A stretch of 7,859 bases of DNA from Clostridia bacterium (GCA_900751685.1 CAADSR010000003.1:1-7859); one strand, 5' to 3'; shown: positions 1-5,253, counted from the first letter of the stretch. The notes: generated by a model not told the origin, from the sequence alone. Translations and numbers: made by a program.

Positions 1-1224
1 CTTTTTCTCCTTTTTGGGAGGTGCCTTTTCTTTTGGAGCCTCCGCAGGTGCTGCTTCCGCTTTCACAGCGATCCCATTTTTGATTTTTTCTTCCATAGAA
101 GAAAGCCTGTCCAACAGTGCTTCCTTAGAGTCATCTAATTCCAAGCGGCAGAGCTTCACAAAGGCTAATTCATAAATCACCCTTGGAGTCTTGACCCATT
201 TTGCTTCTGCCTTTGCGTCAGACAGGGCAGAGGCTGCGTGTGAAATCTTTTCAAAAGACATTTTTTCTGCCTGGGACTTCAGGCGCAACAGCTCTTCTGC
301 GTTATAATCGATCAACTCTTCCGGAGTGTTGGAGATCTTGCAAACCAGAAGGTTCCGGAAATGTTGGATCATAGTGTCGATAAATGTATTTAGTTCACGC
401 CCGTCAGCAAGAAGCCGGTTGATTATTTCAAGGGCAGAAGACGGGTTCTGTTCCACTACTGCATCCGCCATGCGGAACGATAATTCAGATTCTGCCAGGC
501 CAAGGGTATCTGTAATATTCTGCGCCGTGATGTTATTTCCGCAAGCAGAGACGAGGCGTTCTAAAATACTTAGGCCGTCCCGCATAGAACCGTCCGCCAG
601 GCGGGCAAGCATTTCATATCCGTCATCTGAAAGCTGTATCCCATCCTTATATGCGATCTCTTTCATCCGGAGAATGATATCAGAAGGCTTGATCCGCTTA
701 AAATCAAACCGCTGGCAGCGGGAGAGGATCGTTTGCGGGACCTTATGGACTTCTGTTGTTGCCATAATAAAAATAACATGCTCCGGCGGCTCTTCCAGAG
801 TTTTTAAAAGAGCATTAAAGGCACCCTGGGAGAGCATATGGACTTCGTCAATGATAAATACACGGTATTTTGCACTGGTTGCCACATAACGTACATCCTC
901 ACGGATTTCACGGATATTTTCTACACCGTTATTTGATGCGGCATCGATTTCAGTCACATCCAGGATATCCCCATTTAAAATCCCTTTGCAAATGTCACAT
1001 ACATTGCAGGGGCTGCCCGTCGTATTGTCCAGGCAATTTACTGCCCGGGCAAAGATTTTTGCCGCCGTTGTTTTTCCTGTCCCACGTGTCCCGCAAAATA
1101 AATAAGCGTGGGCTACTTTGCCGGATAGAATTTGGTTTTTTAAAGTTTGTGTGATATGGTTTTGGCCAACAATATCCTCAAATACAAGTGGCCGCCATTT
1201 TCTGTATATTGCCTGATAAGCCAT
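1..1224 (-). CDS. dnaX: DNA polymerase III subunit gamma/tau (N-terminal 408 codons, truncated by window edge)
   Basis: This is the clamp-loader ATPase of the replicative DNA polymerase III. It loads the beta sliding clamp on primed DNA and couples polymerases at the fork. Reading from the ATG at 1224, the protein begins MAYQAIYRKWRP, typical of DnaX. Visible motifs are the Walker A loop GTRGTGKT (residues 45-52), the zinc-module cysteines C64, C73, C76 and C79, the Walker B/DEVH box (about 122-129), the SRC arginine-finger motif (168-170), and sensor 2 GSMRD (212-216). The collar domain follows. From about residue 385 the chain becomes an Ala/Pro/Lys/Glu-rich linker, as expected before the tau-specific C-terminus. 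It is still open at base 1, so the gene continues off the left edge. GGAGA at 1231-1235, six bases upstream, supports the start. An SRP RNA gene lies upstream in the same direction, a common Firmicutes arrangement. Confidence 0.97.
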   Translation of the reverse strand, partial: MAYQAIYRKWRPLVFEDIVGQNHITQTLKNQILSGKVAHAYLFCGTRGTGKTTAAKIFARAVNCLDNTTGSPCNVCDICKGILNGDILDVTEIDAASNNGVENIREIREDVRYVATSAKYRVFIIDEVHMLSQGAFNALLKTLEEPPEHVIFIMATTEVHKVPQTILSRCQRFDFKRIKPSDIILRMKEIAYKDGIQLSDDGYEMLARLADGSMRDGLSILERLVSACGNNITAQNITDTLGLAESELSFRMADAVVEQNPSSALEIINRLLADGRELNTFIDTMIQHFRNLLVCKISNTPEELIDYNAEELLRLKSQAEKMSFEKISHAASALSDAKAEAKWVKTPRVIYELAFVKLCRLELDDSKEALLDRLSSMEEKIKNGIAVKAEAAPAEAPKEKAPPKKEKK

Positions 1225-1267
1225 TGTTTTTCTCCATTCACGTCAGCCCAATAATCTATAAGATACC

Positions 1268-1290
1268 AAAAAACGCCTCAAGGGCGTCTA
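1268..1290 (-). terminator. Intrinsic terminator between SRP RNA and dnaX
   Basis: On the minus strand ACGCC and GGCGT pair around a five-base CTTGA loop. A-U and G-U pairs extend the stem at its base, and six U residues follow (1273-1268). It lies just after the SRP RNA and before dnaX. It probably forms or defines the 3' end of the SRP transcript and limits readthrough into dnaX. Confidence 0.8.
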
Positions 1291-1304
1291 TAATATTCAT
1301 AATA

Positions 1305-1411
1305 GGCTCCGGCCGAGTTTACCGTAACACATGAAAAAGCACTGCTTATTGCTGCTTGGTTCCCCATCTGACAAGGTTCACAGGTTTTCATCGCACAGGC
1401 TCGGCCATCAT
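1305..1411 (-). ncRNA. ffs: Signal recognition particle RNA, short bacterial (4.5S-like) form
   Basis: This RNA binds Ffh and, with it, targets ribosomes making membrane proteins to the FtsY receptor. On the minus strand the ends pair as GGCCGAG (1406-1400) with CTCGGCC (1317-1311). An inner helix pairs ATGAAAA with TTTTCAT. The apical domain IV reads GTCAG, then A, then the stem TGG-GGAA-CCA, then AGCAGC. This matches the canonical arrangement of an asymmetric-looking loop (CAGG/AGCAG) below a GGAA tetraloop. The three-base stem UCC/GGA of E. coli is replaced by UGG/CCA with pairing kept. The molecule is about 100 nt and has no room for an Alu domain, unlike the about 270-nt Bacillus scRNA. 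The exact ends are inferred from the terminal helix. A leader of about 30 nt from the predicted start site would have to be trimmed. Confidence 0.93.
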
Positions 1412-1447
1412 CGCCATTGAATCAATGTTTAGCTTTACAACTTCTAT

Positions 1448-1476
1448 ATTATAATATAATTTTCACTAAACTGCAA
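1448..1476 (-). promoter_or_regulatory. Sigma-A type promoter of the SRP RNA
   Basis: On the minus strand TTGCAG (1476-1471) and a perfect TATAAT (1453-1448) are separated by 17 bases. The predicted start is near 1441, about 35 nt upstream of the mature SRP RNA. The strength suits a stable RNA. The -10 element is part of a perfect 14-base palindrome (1445-1458), so a TATAAT is also present on the plus strand. Confidence 0.85.
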
Positions 1477-1479
1477 GCC

Positions 1480-1700
1480 TTATTTGAAAAAAACTTAAAA
1501 AAATTTTGAATTTAATTTTTTTGGCATATTTATAAATGGAAAAGCATATATTGTTACATAGACTTTTTTGTGAAATAGCTCCAAAATAAATTCGAAACTC
1601 AAGGAACGACAAAAAACAACATTATCTGCATGCCATCTACGATACAGGGAAATCGTTTAAGACAGTGGGCTTTCATTTTTATTGTTCTGATTTGGTAGCG
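1480..1700. other. AT-rich intergenic region without a recognised gene
   Basis: This gap separates the minus-strand SRP RNA promoter from the plus-strand gene at 1811. It is rich in A and T tracts, especially 1485-1540. I see no convincing reading frame with a ribosome binding site, no RNA-gene fold I recognise, and no insertion-sequence ends. TTCGAAA at 1591-1597 is a one-mismatch relative of a Spo0A box on the minus strand, which is weak evidence on its own. Confidence 0.5.
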
Positions 1701-1707
1701 TGTCGAA
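1701..1707 (+). promoter_or_regulatory. Candidate Spo0A box
   Basis: The bases read TGTCGAA, an exact match to the core 0A box bound by the sporulation master regulator Spo0A. It lies about 54-60 bases upstream of the predicted start site that follows the TATAAT at 1749-1754. That spacing resembles activator positions at some Spo0A-dependent sigma-A promoters. The match is seen in the sequence. That it functions is inferred. Confidence 0.45.
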
Positions 1708-1726
1708 TTATGCGAACGGTTTTGCT

Positions 1727-1754
1727 GGATTTTTTTAAAGTTGTATCATATAAT
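1727..1754 (+). promoter_or_regulatory. Putative promoter of the 110-residue protein gene, weak -35
   Basis: A perfect TATAAT at 1749-1754 is preceded at 17-base spacing by TGGATT (1727-1732), which matches only half of TTGACA. A good -10 with a poor -35 fits a promoter that needs an activator, and the Spo0A-like box lies 19 bases further upstream. Confidence 0.55.
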
Positions 1755-1810
1755 AACGGGGCTATGTAGTTATTAAATATAGGGAAAAGGGAAAGGAAGG
1801 TAAAAATTCT

Positions 1811-2143
1811 ATGGAAACGATTGAACTATGTGGAACACTAAATCAAGAGGTAAAGGAGAAGCACTATAAAATGTGTCTGGAATATTATCTGATTTCAGAG
1901 GATATTTCAGAAGATTACTGTAATTTAAAGCGTTATGGTGTAATGATCAAAAAAATTGCAACATACCCGGACTGCAGTAAAAGAGAAGAAGTCAAGAAGA
2001 TCAATGATATTTTCTTCCGCTTAGAGGATGCAAGAGAGTTTATGGATATTGTGATGCAGGGTGGGGTTACACCAATTGCACTAAAAGATATTGTAGAAAA
2101 CCATATTGCAAGACAAATGACACCTGATGAATTACTAGCATAA
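1811..2143 (+). CDS. Uncharacterised small soluble protein, possibly DUF6514 family
   Basis: This protein of 110 residues has no signal peptide or membrane segment. It is rich in charged residues. The N-terminal half contains a YYLISEDI segment followed by a RYGVMIKK strand-like segment. The C-terminal half has an acidic helix, then GGVTPIALKDIVENHI. This last motif resembles the conserved end of a small Clostridia family that I recall as DUF6514, whose function I do not know; the family name is from memory. The start has a GGAAGG ribosome binding site at 1795-1800, spaced ten bases from ATG, which is slightly long. The gene is monocistronic, with its own promoter region and a strong terminator immediately after. 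The Spo0A-like box upstream hints at a stationary-phase or sporulation role, by inference only. Confidence 0.85.
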   Translation: METIELCGTLNQEVKEKHYKMCLEYYLISEDISEDYCNLKRYGVMIKKIATYPDCSKREEVKKINDIFFRLEDAREFMDIVMQGGVTPIALKDIVENHIARQMTPDELLA

Positions 2144-2153
2144 TAAAATTGGG

Positions 2154-2190
2154 AAAAGACAACCAAGAGGGAATGGTTGTCTTTTTTCTT
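2154..2190 (+). terminator. Strong intrinsic terminator after the 110-residue protein gene
   Basis: AAGACAACCA (2156-2165) pairs perfectly with TGGTTGTCTT (2174-2183) across an eight-base loop. The right arm runs into a six-T tract (2182-2187). Four A residues on the left side could extend the stem. It closes the upstream transcription unit. Confidence 0.92.
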
Positions 2191-2217
2191 GTGTTTTTTT
2201 CTTGGCTGAAGTATAAT
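2189..2217 (+). promoter_or_regulatory. Putative promoter of the Toprim protein gene
   Basis: TATAAT at 2212-2217 is preceded at 17-base spacing by TTGTGT (2189-2194), a partial -35 that starts in the tail of the upstream terminator. The start codon follows about 17 bases after the predicted start site, so the leader is very short. Confidence 0.5.
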
Positions 2218-2240
2218 AGGAAATAGTTGGAGGGATCAGA

Positions 2241-2858
2241 ATGTATCATATTAAAGAAACCGTTGTTGTAGAAGGCGTATATGACAAAATCAAATTGTCA
2301 CGTTTTTTAGAGGGGATCATTTTCGTGACAAATGGATTTTGTATCTTTTCCAGACCGGATAAGATGACTGCACTAAAGAATCTGGCGCAAAAAACAGGGG
2401 TTGTGATTTTTACGGATTCGGATACCGCCGGGTTCAAGATCCGTAACTATATCAAACAAGCATTGCCTCAAGAGCAAGTAAAGCATGCTTATATCCCAGA
2501 GCTGCACGGAAAAGAAAAACGAAAAAACAAAGCAGGCGCGGAAGGTTTATTGGGAGTAGAGGGGATTTCAGAGCAGGTTTTATTGGACGCATTGCTTCAA
2601 GCTGGTTGTTGTATTGATGGCACAGCGCAGCAGACAAAGCCAGGGAGGAAACTCTCCAAGGCCGATTTTTTTGCAGATGGTTTTTCAGGAAGGACAAACA
2701 GCAGAGCGCTCCGGGACGCTTTTGCGAAGGAATTGGGTCTGCCGACCAAGGTCTCTGCAAATATGCTTCTTTCGGTAGCAAACCGGCTGCTGACGTATGA
2801 AGAATATCGTGAAATTATACAATCCCTCCAGGAAAACACCGATATTTTTAGCGAATAA
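2241..2858 (+). CDS. Toprim domain protein related to RNase M5, with a DUF4093-like C-terminus
   Basis: The protein has 205 residues. Residues 1-90 form a Toprim domain, the metal-binding fold of RNase M5, DnaG primases and topoisomerases. The VVVEG motif carries the catalytic-type glutamate E11, and FTDSDTAG carries the acidic pair D59 and D61. KHAYIP and the later GVEGIS segment match the layout of RNase M5, which matures 5S rRNA and has GVEHAS at the equivalent place. RNase M5 proper usually sits beside rsmA (ksgA). The present gene is in a different setting and has an extra C-terminal helical domain (about 115-200) that I recall as DUF4093, common in Clostridia Toprim proteins. It is therefore more likely a paralogue of unknown substrate. 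GGAGGG at 2229-2234, six bases before the ATG, supports the start. The acidic residues look intact, so it should be an active metal-dependent enzyme. Confidence 0.88.
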   Translation: MYHIKETVVVEGVYDKIKLSRFLEGIIFVTNGFCIFSRPDKMTALKNLAQKTGVVIFTDSDTAGFKIRNYIKQALPQEQVKHAYIPELHGKEKRKNKAGAEGLLGVEGISEQVLLDALLQAGCCIDGTAQQTKPGRKLSKADFFADGFSGRTNSRALRDAFAKELGLPTKVSANMLLSVANRLLTYEEYREIIQSLQENTDIFSE

Positions 2859-2873
2859 TTTTGGTGTTTTTTT
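2833..2873 (+). terminator. Intrinsic terminator overlapping the Toprim gene stop codon
   Basis: AAAACACC (2833-2840), still inside the coding sequence, pairs with GGTGTTTT (2863-2870). The stem is extended by a G-U and an A-U pair and closes an AT-rich loop that holds the TAA stop. Seven T residues end the structure (2867-2873). The large loop makes it less certain than the other terminators here. Confidence 0.6.
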
Positions 2874-2883
2874 GAAAATAAGC

Positions 2884-2912
2884 TTGACATTGCAGCGTTT
2901 TTCCTGTAAAAT
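2884..2912 (+). promoter_or_regulatory. Consensus sigma-A promoter of the ylxM-ffh operon
   Basis: A perfect TTGACA at 2884-2889 and TAAAAT at 2907-2912 have the ideal 17-base spacing. Transcription should begin near 2919, which coincides with the left arm of the inverted repeat at 2919-2940. This is one of the two strongest promoters in the window and probably drives the SRP and ribosome-related genes downstream. Confidence 0.9.
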
Positions 2913-2918
2913 AAGGCG

Positions 2919-2940
2919 TGTAAAGTTCAAAACCTTTACA
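2919..2940. promoter_or_regulatory. Inverted repeat at the predicted ylxM transcription start
   Basis: TGTAAAG and CTTTACA form a perfect seven-base inverted repeat around an eight-base spacer, starting at or next to the predicted +1. It could be an operator bound as DNA, or a hairpin at the 5' end of the operon mRNA. No regulator is assigned. Confidence 0.6.
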
Positions 2941-2966
2941 TCAAATATTGAAATTTGGTGCATATT

Positions 2967-3323
2967 ATGGAAAAAGATTTGAACATCGGGATGCTGATGG
3001 ACTTTTATGGGCAGCTCCTGACAGAAAAGCAATTCGATTCATTGGATCTGTATTACAATCAGGATCTATCCCTTTCTGAAATTGCTGAAGAAATGCAAAT
3101 CAGCAGGCAAGGGGTCAGGGATTCGGTAAAAAGAGGAGAAAAGCAATTGTTTGAGCTGGAGCAGAAGCTTGGGCTGGTGCAACGCTTTGTCCAGATCAGT
3201 AACCAGGTCGGTCAAATAGAAAAGATGATAGAGCAGCTGGAAGGGCAGCCTCAGGCGCAGCCGGTTGCAGATGATTTAAAACAGTTAAAAAAAATATCCC
3301 AAAGGATACGGGAAAAATTATAA
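2967..3323 (+). CDS. ylxM: YlxM-family helix-turn-helix protein, SRP-associated
   Basis: YlxM (p13-like) proteins are small helix-turn-helix proteins almost always encoded beside ffh in Firmicutes. In streptococci a homologue associates with the SRP and modulates it. From the ATG at 2967 the protein has 118 residues. Residues about 5-61 contain the characteristic DFYGQLLTEKQ segment and a sigma-region-4-like helix-turn-helix (LSEIAEEMQISRQGVRDSVK). The remainder is a long charged helix, probably coiled coil. TTG at 2955 and GTG at 2958 are in frame upstream, but the family starts close to the ATG. The only Shine-Dalgarno-like bases are a weak GGTG at 2957-2960, so initiation may be inefficient. 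The stop is 13 bases before the ffh start, consistent with one operon. Confidence 0.94.
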   Translation: MEKDLNIGMLMDFYGQLLTEKQFDSLDLYYNQDLSLSEIAEEMQISRQGVRDSVKRGEKQLFELEQKLGLVQRFVQISNQVGQIEKMIEQLEGQPQAQPVADDLKQLKKISQRIREKL

Positions 3324-3339
3324 AGGGGGCTTGACAGTG
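3322..3339 (+). promoter_or_regulatory. Ribosome binding site that fixes a GTG start for ffh
   Basis: AAAGGGGG (3322-3329) overlaps the ylxM stop codon. An in-frame TTG at 3331 is only one base away from it and cannot be used efficiently. GTG at 3337 is seven bases away and gives MAFESLGDKL, the usual Ffh N-terminus. Confidence 0.85.
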
Positions 3340-4680
3340 GCATTTGAGAGCTTAGGTGATAAGCTGCAAGGCGTATTCAAGAAATTGCGCGGTAAAGGGA
3401 AATTAACTGAAAAAGACATAAAAGACGCAATGCGGGAAGTCAAGCTGGCCCTGCTGGAAGCTGATGTAAATTTTAAAGTAGTAAAAGATTTTGTGGCGGC
3501 AGTTTCTGAAAAAGCAGTGGGACAGGAGATTATGGAATCATTGACGCCAGGCCAGCAGTTGGTCAAAGTTGTAAATGATGAACTGACCCAGTTGATGGGC
3601 GGTGAATGCAGCCGCCTGGAATTTTCGGCGAAGCCTCCTACGGTCATCATGTTGTGCGGCCTGCAGGGGGCAGGTAAAACAACAGCTTGTGGCAAGCTGG
3701 CATTGAACCTGACAAAGCAGATGGGCAAACGTCCTTTGCTGGTCGCATGTGATATTTACCGTCCGGCGGCAATCAAGCAGTTGCAGGTGCTTGGGGAACA
3801 GGTAAAAACCCCGGTATTTTCTTTAGGCAGTGATATCAGCCCGGTAAAGATCGCACGCCAAGCCATCGCTCATGCGGTGCAGCACGGAAATGACCCGGTT
3901 ATTATCGATACGGCCGGCCGGCTGCATATTGATGAGCAGCTCATGCAGGAGCTTACGGATATTAAGGCAGAAGTGAGCCCAACAGAAATTTTACTTGTTG
4001 TGGATGCCATGACGGGCCAAGATGCAGTAAATGTTGCAACCACGTTCAATGAGCAGTTGGATATCAGCGGCGTTATACTGTCGAAGCTGGATGGTGACAC
4101 CCGTGGTGGTGCGGCATTATCTGTACGCCAGGTGACTGGAAAGCCGATCAAATATGCGTCCGTCGGGGAAAAGCTTGGAGATTTGGAACCATTTTATCCG
4201 GACCGTATGGCATCCCGGATTCTTGGAATGGGTGATGTACTGACATTGATCGACCGTGCCCAGGAAGCGATGGATGATAAAAAAGCGGCGGAGCTGGAAG
4301 AAAAAATAAAGAAACAGCAGTTTGATCTGGAAGACTTTTTAGAACAGTTCAAACAGATTCGTAAAATGGGCTCTTTCTCACAGATTTTAGGGATGCTGCC
4401 GGGCATGGATAAAAAAATGCTTGATACAGTGGATACCGAAGAAAATGCGAAAAAGATGGTCCATATTGAAGCGATTATTCAGTCTATGACGCCGGAAGAA
4501 CGGCAGAAGCCCTCTGTTATTGGTGCAAACCGTAAGATCCGTATTGCCAAAGGCAGCGGGACGCGGGTGCAGGATGTCAACCAGCTGCTAAAACAGTTTG
4601 AACAGATGCAAAAAATGATGAAACAACTTTCCGGCTCACAGCAAAAACGGATGATGAAGCGGATGAAAAAACGGAAATAA
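3337..4680 (+). CDS. ffh: Signal recognition particle protein Ffh (SRP54)
   Basis: Ffh is the GTPase and signal-sequence-binding subunit of the bacterial SRP. It acts in the cytoplasm with SRP RNA and docks to FtsY at the membrane. From the GTG start it has 447 residues, a normal length. The N domain (about 1-90) has the helical ALLEADVNFKVVKDF motif. The G domain carries GLQGAGKTT (108-116), DTAGR (191-195), and the guanine-specificity segment SKLDGDTRGG (249-258). The M domain (about 320-447) includes the GSFSQILGMLPGM finger-loop region and the RNA-binding RIAKGSGT motif near 402-409. The C-terminus is rich in Met, Lys and Arg. The usual SRRKRIAxGSG reads NRKIRIAKGSG here. The SRP RNA gene lies about 2 kb upstream. 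Co-transcription with ylxM is likely. Confidence 0.98.
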   Translation: MAFESLGDKLQGVFKKLRGKGKLTEKDIKDAMREVKLALLEADVNFKVVKDFVAAVSEKAVGQEIMESLTPGQQLVKVVNDELTQLMGGECSRLEFSAKPPTVIMLCGLQGAGKTTACGKLALNLTKQMGKRPLLVACDIYRPAAIKQLQVLGEQVKTPVFSLGSDISPVKIARQAIAHAVQHGNDPVIIDTAGRLHIDEQLMQELTDIKAEVSPTEILLVVDAMTGQDAVNVATTFNEQLDISGVILSKLDGDTRGGAALSVRQVTGKPIKYASVGEKLGDLEPFYPDRMASRILGMGDVLTLIDRAQEAMDDKKAAELEEKIKKQQFDLEDFLEQFKQIRKMGSFSQILGMLPGMDKKMLDTVDTEENAKKMVHIEAIIQSMTPEERQKPSVIGANRKIRIAKGSGTRVQDVNQLLKQFEQMQKMMKQLSGSQQKRMMKRMKKRK

Positions 4681-4699
4681 AGCAGGTTTTACCTGTTTT
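4679..4699 (+). terminator. Weak hairpin or attenuator between ffh and rpsP
   Basis: CAGGT (4683-4687) pairs with ACCTG (4691-4695) around a three-base loop. G-U and A-U pairs lengthen the stem toward the flanks, and four T residues follow. The structure overlaps the end of ffh. It is short, so partial termination that lowers or separates rpsP expression is more plausible than a full stop. Confidence 0.45.
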
Positions 4700-4722
4700 A
4701 TATATAACTATTATAAAGGCGT

Positions 4723-4739
4723 AGGAGGTGAAAAGAATG
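4723..4739 (+). promoter_or_regulatory. Ribosome binding site fixing the rpsP start
   Basis: AGGAGGTG (4723-4730) is a near-perfect Shine-Dalgarno sequence six bases upstream of ATG 4737. The in-frame GTG at 4728 is part of this site and is therefore not the start. Confidence 0.85.
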
Positions 4740-4979
4740 GCAGTAAAAATCAGATTAAAAAGAATGGGCGCAAAGAAAGCACCTTTTTATAGAGTTGTTG
4801 TTGCAGATTCAAGATATCCGAGAAACGGAAGATTTATTGAAGAAATCGGCACATATAACCCGCTGACTGATCCTGCAACAGTGGAAATTGATGCAGAAAA
4901 GGCAAAGAAATGGATCGGTAATGGTGCACAACCGACAGATACTGTAAAGGCTCTTTTGAAAAAGTCAAACATTATCTAA
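4737..4979 (+). CDS. rpsP: 30S ribosomal protein S16 (bS16)
   Basis: bS16 is a small ribosomal subunit protein that binds 16S rRNA early in 30S assembly. The 80-residue product is of typical length. It starts MAVKIRLKRMGAKKAPFYR, followed by VVADSRYPRNGRFIEEIGTYNP, both diagnostic of the family. The C-terminal part holds the conserved GAQPTDTV segment. It opens the rpsP-khpA-rimM-trmD cluster. It may be transcribed by readthrough from ffh, because I find no convincing independent promoter in the 56-base gap. Confidence 0.98.
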   Translation: MAVKIRLKRMGAKKAPFYRVVVADSRYPRNGRFIEEIGTYNPLTDPATVEIDAEKAKKWIGNGAQPTDTVKALLKKSNII

Positions 4980-5001
4980 TGTGACATGGAGGCAGTAGCT
5001 C

Positions 5002-5232
5002 ATGAAAGAAGTATTAGAGATTATAGCCAAAGCACTTGTGGACAACCCTGAAGCGGTTGAAGTCAAAGAAGTAGACGGCGAACAGTCCGTTATTTTAGAG
5101 CTTAAAGTTGCTGAAAGCGATATGGGAAAAGTCATTGGCAAGCAAGGCCGCATTGCAAAAGCGATCCGGACTGTTGTCAAAGCTGCTGCAAGCCGCGAAA
5201 ATAAGCGTGTTGTAGTAGAGATCCTACAATAA
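5002..5232 (+). CDS. khpA: KH domain RNA-binding protein KhpA (YlqC)
   Basis: KhpA is a single-KH-domain RNA chaperone. In other Firmicutes it pairs with KhpB (Jag/EloR) and binds many transcripts, with effects on cell elongation and RNA turnover. The 76-residue protein carries the KH signature VIGKQGRIAKAIR, with the RNA-gripping GKQG loop at 46-49. The strand-rich end VVVEILQ completes the fold. The length matches the family. GGAGG at 4988-4992 lies nine bases before ATG. The gene follows rpsP by 22 bases, which suggests co-transcription. A large hairpin lies between it and rimM. Confidence 0.95.
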   Translation: MKEVLEIIAKALVDNPEAVEVKEVDGEQSVILELKVAESDMGKVIGKQGRIAKAIRTVVKAAASRENKRVVVEILQ

Positions 5233-5253
5233 ATAATCAAGACACACACAGGG

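Noticed and set aside
326..889. A 187-codon plus-strand reading frame
   Set aside because: It is antisense to the strongly conserved ATPase region of dnaX, lacks a ribosome binding site and has an Arg/Ser-rich composition typical of a shadow frame.
1591..1597. A second Spo0A box, TTCGAAA
   Set aside because: On the minus strand it reads TTTCGAA, one mismatch from TGTCGAA, in an AT-rich region where such near matches are expected by chance.
1480..1700. A degenerate mobile element or pseudogene in the intergenic gap
   Set aside because: No terminal inverted repeats, target duplications or recognisable protein fragments were found in any frame.
2955..2966. Upstream TTG/GTG starts for ylxM
   Set aside because: They would add MVHI before the usual family start and would place the start codon on the only weak ribosome-binding bases.
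3318..3728. A 136-codon minus-strand reading frame over the start of ffh
   Set aside because: It mirrors the conserved NG domain of Ffh and has a low-complexity, serine-rich product.
4700..4722. An independent rpsP promoter (TTATAA region)
   Set aside because: The -35 candidate is poor and the start site would fall almost on the ribosome binding site.
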